55,631 nucleotides of DNA, from the NCBI GenBank assembly GCA_041389885.1, contig JAWKRB010000044.1:1-55631 (forward strand), given 5' to 3'. Below the pieces are notes generated by a model. It had not been told where the DNA came from. It saw nothing but the letters and a program-made list of their open reading frames with translations, and did not search any database. The stretch is from JAWKRB01 sp041389885 (lineage in GTDB: Bacteria; Myxococcota_A; Polyangia; Polyangiales; Ga0077539). Position numbers and translations under genes: made by a program. Position 1 is the stretch's first letter; every line of letters starts with the position of its first letter. Positions 43,526 through 53,300 of the stretch are shown here, piece by piece.

Positions 43526-45220
43526 ATGGCACCGACCCGACTCGCCTCGTTCCTCTTCGTGGGCGCCCTCGCGGCGTCGTGCTCCAACGCGCAAGACACC
43601 GTCATGGGCGACGCGTCGGCGGTGGTCGACGTCGTCGTCCCCGTCGACGTGCCCATGCAGATGGTGAACTGCGGCGCCGTGACGAACTGCGCGACCTGCG
43701 CCTCGCTCGGGCCCTGCGGCTGGTGCGGGCTGACGAATTCCTGCGTGGCGGGCAACGCCACGGGGCCCACCGTGGGCGCCTGCGCGGTGGGCTGGACCCA
43801 GAACGCCGCGACGTGCACCGAGCCCGACGCGGGGACGACCGACACGGGCCCCACCGACACGGGTCCTGTCGACACGGGCGCCGTCGACGCAGGGACGCCT
43901 CCCACCGACACGCCCGCGATGGACGCGGCCGCCGACCCGTGCGCCGCGCAGGTCTCGTGCGACACCTGCACCGCCGAGCTGCAGTGCGGCTGGTGCGGCG
44001 CGACGGGGCGCTGTCAGAGCGGCACCAGCACCGGGCCCAACGGATCGACCTGCGCCTCGGCGTGGTCGTGGACGCGCTCGTCGTGCATGACCGCGGGCGA
44101 CGCGGGCGACCCCTGCTCCAGCGCCACGAACTGCGGCGCCTGCACCCAGCGCTCGCAGTGCGGCTGGTGCGCGGCGACGGGCCGCTGCCAGGTCGGCACC
44201 AGCACCGGGCCCAACGGATCGACCTGCGGCGCAGGCACCTGGGCGTGGCTGAGCAGCACCTGCTCCTCCGTGGGCGTCGACGCCGGCGACGTGTGCGGCA
44301 GCGCGGCGGACTGCACCTCGTGCACGCAGCGCTCGCAGTGCGGCTGGTGCCCTGGGGTGAACCGCTGCGTGGTCGGCACGAGCACGGGTCCCTCGGGGAG
44401 CGTCGGGGGCTCCTGCGGTACCTGGTCGTGGCTCACGAGCACCTGCGGGCCGCGCGACGCCGGGGCGCCGGTCGACGTGCCCGTCACGCCGACCGACGTG
44501 CCGCGTGACGCCGGGCAGGGCGGCGGGCAGATCTCGGGCTTTCGCGACCCGTCGATGATCGACCAGGCCGCGGCGGCGCGCGCGTGCCCCGCGGGGGGCA
44601 CCCTGCGGCTGCGCCTCGCGCGGGTCTTCGCGCAGCCCGTGAATTCGATGAACGTCGGCTGGGACGCCATCCCCGGCGTCACCGACCTCGTGTGCCCCGC
44701 CGCGTCGGACCGCATTCGCGAGGCGCTGCGCGACCAGATCAACGGCATTCGCATGGGCACCGGCGACACCGCCGACCGACTCGCGGGAGAGGCGTTTCGC
44801 AACGTGGTCGCGCAGCAGTGCGGCCTCGGCGTCGACTGGATCTTCGGCCGCTGGCTCGCGCCGGACATGTTCGCGATCCTCCGTCAGCCCCCGAGCTCGA
44901 CCTCGATCTGGACCACGCCCACCGAGGACGACTCCTTCGAGGCGCCGCGCGCGGGCGCGATGTGGCCGCCCGAGCGCTCGACGGTCCGCATCCCCTGCGC
45001 GACGCGGGGGGTGACCCAGTACTCCCTCGAGGTCCGCGACGAGGAGCCCTTCTCGCTCTGGACCTCCATGGGCACGATGACCTTCCGCGGCTCCGAGGTG
45101 ACCCCCGAGGCGATCTGCACCGGCTGGGCCTTTCACGAGGGCTTTCAGGGCGTCGCCGGCGTGCTCTTCGAGGTCGGCGTCGAGGGCGCCACGCCCAACT
45201 GCTCGGGCCTCATCCCCTGA
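43526..45220 (+). CDS. Secreted lipoprotein with PSI-type cysteine repeats
   Basis: A 564-residue protein with signal peptide and lipobox-like LAASC, followed by an Asp/Val tether. Four cysteine-rich modules are visible: CATCASLGPCGWCGLTNSC, CDTCTAELQCGWCGATGRC, CGACTQRSQCGWCAATGRC and CTSCTQRSQCGWCPGVNRC. The C..C....CGWC......C spacing is that of PSI (plexin-semaphorin-integrin) domains. A T/D/G/P-rich linker separates the first from the rest, and a roughly 230-residue C-terminal domain with RLARVFAQPVNSMNV follows, of unknown family. Likely a cell-surface adhesive or binding protein. It converges on the next lipoprotein gene with a strong hairpin between. Confidence 0.82.
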   Translation: MAPTRLASFLFVGALAASCSNAQDTVMGDASAVVDVVVPVDVPMQMVNCGAVTNCATCASLGPCGWCGLTNSCVAGNATGPTVGACAVGWTQNAATCTEPDAGTTDTGPTDTGPVDTGAVDAGTPPTDTPAMDAAADPCAAQVSCDTCTAELQCGWCGATGRCQSGTSTGPNGSTCASAWSWTRSSCMTAGDAGDPCSSATNCGACTQRSQCGWCAATGRCQVGTSTGPNGSTCGAGTWAWLSSTCSSVGVDAGDVCGSAADCTSCTQRSQCGWCPGVNRCVVGTSTGPSGSVGGSCGTWSWLTSTCGPRDAGAPVDVPVTPTDVPRDAGQGGGQISGFRDPSMIDQAAAARACPAGGTLRLRLARVFAQPVNSMNVGWDAIPGVTDLVCPAASDRIREALRDQINGIRMGTGDTADRLAGEAFRNVVAQQCGLGVDWIFGRWLAPDMFAILRQPPSSTSIWTTPTEDDSFEAPRAGAMWPPERSTVRIPCATRGVTQYSLEVRDEEPFSLWTSMGTMTFRGSEVTPEAICTGWAFHEGFQGVAGVLFEVGVEGATPNCSGLIP

Positions 45221-45228
45221 CCTCGCCG

Positions 45229-45256
45229 GAGGGCCCTGCGCGCCGCGCGGGCCCTC
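45229..45256. terminator. Bidirectional hairpin between two convergent lipoprotein genes
   Basis: GAGGGCCC at 45229-45236 pairs perfectly with GGGCCCTC at 45249-45256, and the loop contains GCGC gcc GCGC, which can extend the stem. It sits in the 46-bp gap between two stop codons and reads the same on both strands, so it can serve both genes. No T-tract is present. Confidence 0.55.
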
Positions 45257-45266
45257 GACCCTCCCC

Positions 45267-46562
45267 TCACATCCGCCGAGGCAGGCATCCCCGAGACGGG
45301 ACCGCCGTCCCGTTGCTGGTGTACAGCCGGATCGTGGAGCACACCGGCGCCGTCGTGGGGCAGTCGGCGTCGTCGACGCAGGGCGCCGAGCAGGCCGCGC
45401 CGCCCGCGGGGTTCGCGCCGCCGATGCACATGCCCGACTGGCAGTCCTCGCCCCACATGCAGGGCGTGCCCGCCTGCGCGGTGGCGCGCGAGGTGGCGCA
45501 GATGAACACCACGCGGTCGAGGAGCTCGTCGGAGATCGGCACGCACGCGGTGCCCCCGGCGCAGTCGCGGTTGCGCGCGCACCCCTGCTCGCACACGCCC
45601 TGGAGCTGGAGCGCCCGAGGCACCCCGGCGTCGCTCACGGGCGGGAGGCCGAAGGTGATCTGCGCGCAGGTGCCCGAGCGCACGCCGAAGGACGCGCACT
45701 GCGCGTCGCCCACGCCCGAGAGGTCGCACGCGTAGGTGCACCGACCGAAGCTGCACACGCCCGTGGCGCAGTCGCTGTAGGTGCGGCAGGTCTCGCCGAA
45801 GCGCGCGACGCCGGCGTTGGGGAGGCACTGGTAGCACCAGCGCCAGTCGGGGTTCGCGCCGCAGGAGCGCCCGCCCACGCAGGTGAGGCCCGAGCCGCAG
45901 TCCTGGTTCGACTGGCACTCGTTCGAGAGCGGGGTGTAGGCGACGCAGCGCTCGCCCACGCAGTACGAGCCCGGGAAGCACCCGATGCCCGCGCAGCACG
46001 CCTCGGTGGGGTGCCCGCAGCGCCCGGCGTCGGCCCTCGCGGCGTCGCGCGGCGCGTCGGTGCTCGGGCGATCGACGGCCAGCGCGGCGTCGGCGACGTC
46101 GGTCGCGACGCCCGCGTCGAGGGGGGGCGCGTCGAGGTCGACGACGTCCATCCCCGGTCGGTCGCTCGGCGCCGCGTCGGCCGCGACGTCGGAGGGCGCC
46201 GTCGCGTCGACCGCGGGGGCGTCTTCGGGCGGGGGGGCGTCTTCGGGCGGGGGGGCGTCTTCGGGCGGGGTCGCCGCGTCCTGAGTGGCGACCGCGTCGT
46301 TCGCGACGACGTCCTGGGTGGCGACCGCGTCGTTGGGTGCGTCGACGACGTCGCGGTCGGTCACGCACATGCCCCGCTCAGAGTCGATGGGGACGCAGCT
46401 CGAGCCCGACCCGCAGGGTGGGTTGCACAGCGAGAGGCAGGTGCCGAACACGCAGGTGAACCCGTCGCGGCACGACGGCTGACACCGCGGTGTGGCGGAG
46501 TCTCCGCTGTCAAAGCACCCGCTGAGCGTAAGAGCGACCGCAAGCATCCACCGCGCGCGCAT
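45267..46562 (-). CDS. Cysteine-rich lipoprotein with Asp/Ala/Pro tether
   Basis: A 431-residue protein. The signal peptide ends in an excellent lipobox, LSGC. A first Cys-rich segment (CQPSCRDGFTCVFGTC, CNPPCGSGSSCVP) is followed by a long acidic tether (about 80-190) that includes three PPEDA repeats. Then come more Cys modules (CGHPTEACCAGIGCFPGSYC, CQSNQDCGSGLTC, GVCSFGRCTYACDL, CMWGEDCQSGMC, CSAPCVDDADCPTTAPVC) typical of myxobacterial secreted proteins. Function is unknown; binding at the surface is likely. It follows mrfB by 33 bp on the same strand and might be read through from it. Confidence 0.8.
   Translation of the reverse strand: MRARWMLAVALTLSGCFDSGDSATPRCQPSCRDGFTCVFGTCLSLCNPPCGSGSSCVPIDSERGMCVTDRDVVDAPNDAVATQDVVANDAVATQDAATPPEDAPPPEDAPPPEDAPAVDATAPSDVAADAAPSDRPGMDVVDLDAPPLDAGVATDVADAALAVDRPSTDAPRDAARADAGRCGHPTEACCAGIGCFPGSYCVGERCVAYTPLSNECQSNQDCGSGLTCVGGRSCGANPDWRWCYQCLPNAGVARFGETCRTYSDCATGVCSFGRCTYACDLSGVGDAQCASFGVRSGTCAQITFGLPPVSDAGVPRALQLQGVCEQGCARNRDCAGGTACVPISDELLDRVVFICATSRATAQAGTPCMWGEDCQSGMCIGGANPAGGAACSAPCVDDADCPTTAPVCSTIRLYTSNGTAVPSRGCLPRRM
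46213..46272 (-). repeat. 18-bp tandem repeat encoding PPEDAP
   Basis: Three near-identical 18-bp copies containing GCGTCTTCGGGCGGGG (plus strand) encode successive PPEDAP units in the acidic tether of the lipoprotein. Length stays in frame, and the G-runs make this site prone to slippage. Confidence 0.75.
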
Positions 46563-46595
46563 GGGGTGGTTGTATCACTGCGTCGGGCGTCTGGG

Positions 46596-47879
46596 TCAGC
46601 CGATGCCGGGGAGCCTGAGCTGCGCCTGCTGCGCCCGCATCGCGCGGGCGAGGCGGGTGAGGCGCGAGATCCTCCGGGCGAGCTTCGCGGGCTCCTCGGC
46701 GCCGGTCGAGCGCTCGGCGTGGGCGAGGGCGCTCACGGGGTCGGAGAGGTCGCGCTCGAGGCAGCGCGCGAGCTCCAGGTGCAGCCGCGCGTCGCTGGGG
46801 CAGAGCGCGAGGGCCTCGCGGAGCCTCGCCACCCGCGCCTCGGGGGCGTTCTGCCCGCGGTGCGCCTCGGCGGCGAGGAGGTGCGCGTCGCGGGCGAGGG
46901 AGGGGTGCGACGACAGCGCGTCGGCGAGGGCGATGGCGCGGCGGTGGTCCCCCGCGCGCCAGGTGGTGCGGGCGATGCCGAGGAGGTCTTCGGCCTCGAA
47001 GCGACCCTCGGCCCGGAGGCCGTCGGCGCGGGCGCAGAGCTCGCCCACGAGGGCGGCGAGGGCGGCGATGTCCCAGCGGTTGTGCCTCGCGACGCCGTCG
47101 AGGAGCTCGAGGCGCCCCTCGCGCAAGAAGCGCTGGTAGAGCGCGGGCACGTCGGCGCTGGCGACGTCGTCCTCGCGGGCGAAGCCCAGCACGTCGCGCT
47201 CGAGGGTCACGAGGCGGCACTGCTCGACGCGGGACTTGTAGATCCGCCGCGCGACGTGGAGCAGGTCGAGGTGCGGCCGGTCGGGGGGCGCGGGCATGAG
47301 CGACATCGCGTAGCGCGTGCGCAGCAGCGGCAGGTCGAAGCTCTTGCCGTTGAACGACACGATGAACCCGCACGCCTCGACCCGCGCGGCGAGCCGCTCG
47401 AGCGCAGGACCCTCGCGCCCCGGCTCGGGCACCAGGTGCTGCGTGACCACGAAGCGGTCGCCCTCGAAGCCGCCCAGTCCTACGAGAAAGGGAAGGGTCC
47501 CGGTGCCCCCGGCGAGGCCCGTGGTCTCGGTGTCGAGAAAGAGCGCGCGCCTCGGGTCGAAGCCCGCGAGCGAAGGGTCGAGGGCGAGGCGCGCGACGGC
47601 CTCGGGCGAGGCGTCGAGGGCGCTGCCCAGGGCCACCGCGCCGTGCGTGTGCGAGGCGTCGAAGACCTGCGTCGCCGTGAGCCCCTCGCCGTCGGTCTCG
47701 AAGCCCGCGGCGCCCCCGGAGCGCTCCGGCTTCGCGACCGAAACCCTTGCGCGAGAGGGGTTCTTGCGCGCCTTGAGCCCGGCCTTGACCCGCGCGGCGA
47801 CCTCGGCGTCGGGGTCGCGCTCCGCGGGGGCGGGGGCGGGTGCGCCCCGCAGGCGGGCGATCTTTCGCTTGAGGTCCAT
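46596..47879 (-). CDS. mrfB: MrfB (YprB)-like RNase H-fold exonuclease
   Basis: A 427-residue protein, close to the 413 of Bacillus MrfB. The start at 47879 (MDLKRKIARLRG) was chosen since upstream frame overlaps the helicase gene. The exonuclease core has FLDTETTGLAGGTGT (DxE), FNGKSFDLPLLRTR and ARHNRWDIAALAAL (metal Asp residues). A C-terminal region of about 150 residues is helical and TPR-like (AIALADALSSHPSLARDAH, RLHLELARCLERD). MrfB acts with helicase MrfA in a nucleotide-excision-like pathway that removes mitomycin-type lesions. The helicase gene lies 20 bp upstream in the same orientation, the same order as in Bacillus. Confidence 0.87.
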   Translation of the reverse strand: MDLKRKIARLRGAPAPAPAERDPDAEVAARVKAGLKARKNPSRARVSVAKPERSGGAAGFETDGEGLTATQVFDASHTHGAVALGSALDASPEAVARLALDPSLAGFDPRRALFLDTETTGLAGGTGTLPFLVGLGGFEGDRFVVTQHLVPEPGREGPALERLAARVEACGFIVSFNGKSFDLPLLRTRYAMSLMPAPPDRPHLDLLHVARRIYKSRVEQCRLVTLERDVLGFAREDDVASADVPALYQRFLREGRLELLDGVARHNRWDIAALAALVGELCARADGLRAEGRFEAEDLLGIARTTWRAGDHRRAIALADALSSHPSLARDAHLLAAEAHRGQNAPEARVARLREALALCPSDARLHLELARCLERDLSDPVSALAHAERSTGAEEPAKLARRISRLTRLARAMRAQQAQLRLPGIG

Positions 47880-47899
47880 GCGGCGCGGCGGAGCGCACT

Positions 47900-50257
47900 C
47901 TACGACGGGACGAGGGCCGTGAGCAGGGCGAGGGCCATGGCCTTGCGGCTCCAGGGGCCGGGCTCGACGCCGGGGCTCACGCAGGCGGGGCAGCCGTCGG
48001 CGCAGGGGCAGGTGGCGATGAGTCGCAGCGCGCGCGCGAAGAGCTCGGCGTGACGTCGGTGCACCTCCGACGCGAGCCCGACGCCCCCTGGGACGCTGTC
48101 GTAGAGGTACATCGACGGCGCGCGGCGGGCCTCGTCTCCGTCGCCCTCGGAGGCGTAGAGGTCGAGGGAGCCGCGGAGGTCCTTCGGGTCGCACATGAGG
48201 GCGAGGCTGGCGACGGTGCGCAGCGCGTACGAGACCCCGCGCAGGCCCTCGTGCACGCGAGGACGTCCTGGTCCCTGGTCGCGGTCGCCCTGGGGAAAGG
48301 CGAGGTCGTCGAGGAGCGCGTCGGTGAGGGCGAGCCAGCACGCTGAGGTCACAGTCACGCTGGGGTCCATCTCGAGGGGCTCGTGACCGAGGTGCTCGTG
48401 GGTGTGAAAGCGCACCTTGCGAAAGCCCGTGACCCGGCTGATCACCTCGATCTCGCCCAGGAGCACCTCGGCCCCGTCGACCCCGTCGATCGACGCCCGC
48501 GCGCTGCGCTCGAGCACGGCCACCTCGGTCTGCACCGAGGGCTCGGTGAACCAGTCCTGCGGCGAGGGGACGACCCAGGCCTTGCCCGCCTCGAGGTCGA
48601 CCCGCTCGACGTACCAGGCGCTGCCCTCGTGCTGATAGATCGCCCGCGGGTGCACCACGCGCGACGCGTCGCGGGCGTCGACCTCGGCGAGGGCGGTGTC
48701 GCTGGTGGCGTCGACGATCACCACGTTGTTCGCCCCCAGCGAGCGCAGCGAGACGCCCTCGGCGGGGTAGCGCGAGCCGATCCAGTGCCAGCGGTCGCGC
48801 GTGGGGTGCACGTCGCCCTCTTCGACGAAGACGTCCATGAGGTCGCGCACCGCCGGGGGGGGCAGGTCGCCGTACGACTCCGCGCGGGTGAAGGGCAGCT
48901 CGAAGGCCGCGCAGCGCGCGTGCTGGAGCAAGAGCTCGACGTTGTGCGGGTCGATGCGCGCCTCTTCGACGTCCCGCGCGAAGAGCCACGAGGGGTCGCG
49001 GGCGAGGTACTGGTCTACGGGGTCGTTGGAGGCGACGAGCACGCCGAGGGAGCCCGCCTGGCGACGTCCCGCGCGGCCGAAGCGCTGCCAGAGCGCGGCG
49101 AGGGAGCCGGGCCAGCCCGCGCACACCACGGCGTCGAGCTCGCCCACGTCGATGCCCAGCTCCAGCGCGCTGGTGGCGACGACGCAGCGCACCTCGCCGT
49201 CGCGCATCCCCTGCTCGATGCGACGGCGCGTCGAGGCGAGGTAGCCGCCGCGGTAGGCCACGAGCGACTCCTCGGCCACGCCCTCGGGCAGCAGCCGGTC
49301 GCGCAGCGTGCGGAGCATGGTCTCGACGCCGCGGCGCGAAGACCCGAAGAGGATCGTCGGCACCCTCGCGCGCACCAGGTCGGCGGCGAAGCGCACCGCG
49401 GCGCGGGCGTGGCTCTCGCGTAGGTTGAGATCCTTGTCAATCAAGGGAGGATTGTAAAACAGAACATTACGCTCCCCCTGCGGCGCGCCGCTCTCGGTGA
49501 CGGCGACGACGGGCTCGCCGAGGAGGCGCGCGGCGTGCTCGGCGGGGTTGGCGATGGTGGCGCTGGCGGCGAGCACGGTGGGCTTCGCGCCGTGAAAGCG
49601 CGCCGCGCGCAGGAGCCGTCGGAGCACGTTGGCGACGTGGCCTCCGAAGACCCCCGCGCAGGCGTGGAGCTCGTCGACGACGACGTAGCGCAGTGACCCG
49701 AGGAGCCGCGCCCAGGCGGTGTGGTGCGGCAGCAGCGCGAGGTGGAGCATGTCGGGGTTGGTGATCACCACCCGGGCGCCCTCCCGCGCGGCGCGGCGCT
49801 CGGAGGCGGGCGTGTCGCCGTCGACCACCCGCACCGAGGCGGGGAGACCGGCGGCCTGGAGCAGCGCGCGGAGCCCGTGCTCCTGGTCGCGGGCGAGGGC
49901 CTTGGTGGGCACGAGGTAGAGCGCGCGGGCGTCGGGGTGCTCGGCGAGGCTCTGGGCCACCGGGAGGTGAAAGCACAGGGACTTTCCCGACGCGGTGGGC
50001 GTCGCGACCACGAGGTTCTCTCGGCGTCGGGCGCGGTCGTAGGCCTCGCGCTGGTGGGCGTAGAGCGCGTCGATCCCCTGGGCCCGGAGGGCGCGCGCGA
50101 CGTCGGGGTGCAGGTCGGGGGGCAGGGGCGCGGGGCGCGCGTCGCGGGGGGGCAGGGCGCGGTGCGCGACCAGGTCTCCGCGGAGGGTAGGGTCGTCGCG
50201 CCACGCGTCGACGAGCGCGCGGACGTCACGTCGGCGATGCCAGGGGGCGCGGGTCAT
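47900..50257 (-). CDS. mrfA: MrfA (YprA)-like DEAD/DEAH helicase with DUF1998 domain
   Basis: A 785-residue helicase, similar in length to the 749 of Bacillus MrfA. Motifs: TASGKS at 88-93, VVVDELH, LAASATIANP, VVATSALELGIDVGELD and WQRFGRAGRRQ. The C-terminal DUF1998 region (SMYLYDSVPGGVGLA) ends with the metal-binding tetracysteine CPCADGCPAC. MrfA translocates on DNA 3' to 5' and works with MrfB in repair of mitomycin damage. A local AT-rich patch lies at 49421-49475 in the coding sequence. The gene follows the Cys-rich repeat gene on the same strand, separated by a strong hairpin. Confidence 0.9.
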   Translation of the reverse strand: MTRAPWHRRRDVRALVDAWRDDPTLRGDLVAHRALPPRDARPAPLPPDLHPDVARALRAQGIDALYAHQREAYDRARRRENLVVATPTASGKSLCFHLPVAQSLAEHPDARALYLVPTKALARDQEHGLRALLQAAGLPASVRVVDGDTPASERRAAREGARVVITNPDMLHLALLPHHTAWARLLGSLRYVVVDELHACAGVFGGHVANVLRRLLRAARFHGAKPTVLAASATIANPAEHAARLLGEPVVAVTESGAPQGERNVLFYNPPLIDKDLNLRESHARAAVRFAADLVRARVPTILFGSSRRGVETMLRTLRDRLLPEGVAEESLVAYRGGYLASTRRRIEQGMRDGEVRCVVATSALELGIDVGELDAVVCAGWPGSLAALWQRFGRAGRRQAGSLGVLVASNDPVDQYLARDPSWLFARDVEEARIDPHNVELLLQHARCAAFELPFTRAESYGDLPPPAVRDLMDVFVEEGDVHPTRDRWHWIGSRYPAEGVSLRSLGANNVVIVDATSDTALAEVDARDASRVVHPRAIYQHEGSAWYVERVDLEAGKAWVVPSPQDWFTEPSVQTEVAVLERSARASIDGVDGAEVLLGEIEVISRVTGFRKVRFHTHEHLGHEPLEMDPSVTVTSACWLALTDALLDDLAFPQGDRDQGPGRPRVHEGLRGVSYALRTVASLALMCDPKDLRGSLDLYASEGDGDEARRAPSMYLYDSVPGGVGLASEVHRRHAELFARALRLIATCPCADGCPACVSPGVEPGPWSRKAMALALLTALVPS

Positions 50258-50278
50258 GGGGAGGAGGGGAGCGTAGCG

Positions 50279-50302
50279 CGGCGCCCCAGAGGAGGGGCGC
50301 CG
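50279..50302 (-). terminator. Hairpin downstream of the Cys-rich repeat gene
   Basis: CGGCGCCCC at 50279-50287 pairs perfectly with GGGGCGCCG at 50294-50302 around a six-base loop, 14 bp past the stop of the long repeat gene and before mrfA. It probably ends that transcript. No T-tract. Confidence 0.55.
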
Positions 50303-50315
50303 TGGAAGGGAGCGA

Positions 50316-53300
50316 TCAGGGCATGCAGGTGCCGGCGGTGCAGGTCAGGCCGCCGTTGCAGGCGTTGCCCGCGCAGCAGGGCTGCGACGACGCGCCGCAC
50401 ATGGAGGTGCAGGTGCCCGCGGCGCACCCGAGGCCGCTGCCGCAGACCGTGCCCGAGCAGCACGTCTGCCCGTCGGCGCCGCAGCCCGAGGGCTGGCAGG
50501 AGCCGAACACGCAGGCGGGGGTGCCGCCGCTGCAGACCGTGCCGCACTGGCCGCAGTTCATGGGGTCGGTCAGGCGGTTCGACTCGCAGCCGTTGGCGCG
50601 GTTGCTGTCGCAGTCGAGGAAGCCCGCGGCGCAGTTGCAGCGGCCGCTGAGGCAGGTGTTGTTGACCGTGTTGCTGGTCCCGTTGGGGCAGGTGGCCCCG
50701 CAGGCGCCGCAGTTCGTGTTGGACGCGCGCAGGTCGGTCTCGCAGCCGTTGCTCGACATCGAGTCGCAGTTGCCGAAGTTGGCGTTGCACGTCGTCACGC
50801 TGCAGGTGCTGGCCGCGCAGGTGGCGGTGGCGACCTGCGGGAGGCTCGTGCAGTTGGTGCCGCAGGCGCCGCAGTTGACGGTGTCGGTGGCGAGGGTGCT
50901 CTCGCAGCCGTCGGCGGTGTTCGAGTTGCAGTCGCCGCGGCCGGCCTGGCAGGTGAGGTTCGCGCAGCTGCTGGCGACGCAGCTCGCGCTCGCCACGCCC
51001 GGCAGGGTGTTGCAGTTGTTGTTGCAGCCGTTGCAGTTCGTGGCCGAGGTGGTGATGTTCACCTCGCAGCCGTCACCGGTCGTGCTGTTGCAGTTGGCGA
51101 AGCCCGTGTTGCACGAGGTGATGCCGCAGTTGCCGCCGGTGCACGAGTTCGTCGCGTTGGCGAGGGAGCAGGTGGTCCCGCAGGCGCCGCAGTTCGTGAG
51201 GCTCGTCGAGGTGTCGACGCAGGCGTTGGAGCAGTTGGTGAGCCCGCCGCTGCAGATCGTGCCGCAGACGCCGTTCGAGCAGACCTGACCCGACGCGCAG
51301 GTCATGTTGCACGACGACATGTTCACCGGGCCGCAGTTCGCGGGGTCGGAGCGCGTGTCGACGCAGGTGCCGCCGCAGAGCGTCTGACCGCTGGGGCAGG
51401 CGCAGGCGCTGCCCGTGCAGATGCGCCCGCCCGTGCAGATGTTGCCGCAGGCGCCGCAGTTCGCGTTGTCGTTGGTGGTGTTGACGCAGGTCGAGCCGCA
51501 GGCGGTCTGGCCCGTGGGGCACGAGAGCACGCAGGTGCCGCCCTGGCAGATGGTGCCCGCGGCGCAGGCGTTGCCGCAGGTGCCGCAGTTGGCGCGGTCG
51601 GTGGCGGGGTTCACGCAGCTGCCCGAGCAGTTGGTCTGACCCGTCGCGCAGGAGAGCGTGCACACGCCCGCGGAGCAGACCTCGCCCGAGGCGCACTGCC
51701 GGCCGCAGGCGCCGCAGTTGAGGCGGTCGCTCTGGAGGCTCGCCTCGCAGCCGTTGCTCGCGTTGCTGTCGCAGTTCGCGAAGCCGGTGTTGCAGGTGCC
51801 CAGGCCGCAGACGCTGTTGGTGCAGGTGGCCGTCGCGTTGGCGAAGAAGCACGGGCGCCCGCAGCCGCCGCAGTGGGTGATGCTGGTGCGGGTGTTGGTC
51901 TCGCAGCCGTTCACGGCGTCGCCGTCGCAGTTGCCGAAGCCCGTGTTGCACGCGCCGAGGACGCAGACGCCGCCGGTGCAGGTCTGCGCGGCGTTGGCCC
52001 GGCTGCACGCCTGACCGCAGGCGCCGCAGTTCGCGAGGCTCGTCGAGGTGTTGACCTCGCAGCCGTCGCCCGCCATCGCGTTGCAGTCGGCGGTGCCCGC
52101 GGGGCAGGTGCCCAGCGCGGTGCCGCAGGTGCCCGCGGTGCACACCGGCACGAGGCCCGGCGTGGTCGTGGTGCAGACGTTGCCGCAGGTGCGGCAGTTG
52201 CCCACGGAGGTGTTGAGGTTGGTCTCGCAGCCGTTCTCGGCGATGCCGTCGCAGTTGCCGAAGCCGCTGTTGCAGGTGCCCAGGGCGCAGCGGCCGTTCG
52301 AGCAGGTCGCGCTGGCGTTGGCGAAGGAGCAGGCGTTGGCGCACACGCCGCAGTTCGCGAGGCTCGTCGCCGTGTTGGTCTCGCAGCCGTTCGTCGCGTT
52401 GCCGTCGCAGTTGGCGAAGGTGCCCGTGCACGCCCCCAGGGCGCAGGCGCTGCCCACGCAGCTCGGGGTGCTGTTGGCGAAGCGCCCGGTGCAGCTCGTG
52501 CCGCACGCGCCGCAGTTGGCCGCGTCGTTGGTGAGGTCGCGGCAGTTGGAGCCGCAGGCGGTCTGGCCGGTGGGGCAGCTCAGCACGCACACGCTGTTGG
52601 TGCAGACCTGGCCGTTGCCGCAGGCGCGGCCGCAGGCGCCGCAGTTGGCGCGGTCGCTGGTGAGGTCGCGGCAGCTCCCGCTGCACACCGTCTGGCCCAC
52701 CGCGCAGCTCGTCTGGCAGGTGCCGTTGGAGCAGAGCTGGCCGGGGCCGCAGGCGCGGCCGCAGGTGCCGCAGTTCTGGTTGTCGGTGTTGCGGTCGACG
52801 CAGCGGCCGCTGCAGTTGGTCTGGCCGGTGGGGCAGATCAGGGTGCAGGCGCCGCTGATGCACTGCTCACCCGCGGCGCAGGCGGCGCCGCAGCGACCGC
52901 AGTGCAGCGGGTTGTTGCGCGTGTCGATCTCGCAGCCGTCGACCGCCATGTTGTTGCAGTTGGCGAAGCCGGTGTTGCACGAGGCGAGGGCGCAGGCGCC
53001 CGCGGTGCAGGTCGGGACTGCGTTGGCGAAGCGTCCGCCGCAGGAGGCGCCGCAGGCTCCGCAGTGCGCGAGGGTGGTGCGCACGTCAGCCTCGCAGCCG
53101 TCCTCCTGGTCGCCGTTGCAGTTCGCGAAGTTGGCGTTGCACGTCCCGAGGACGCACTGACCAGCGAGGCACCGGTTCTGGCCGTTGGGGAAGTTGCAGG
53201 TGGTTCCGCACGCGCCGCAGTGCGCGATCTGACCCGTTCCGGGCACGCCGGTGTTCGTGTTGGTCTCGCAGCCGTTGCCCGCCATCGTGTCGCAGTCCGC

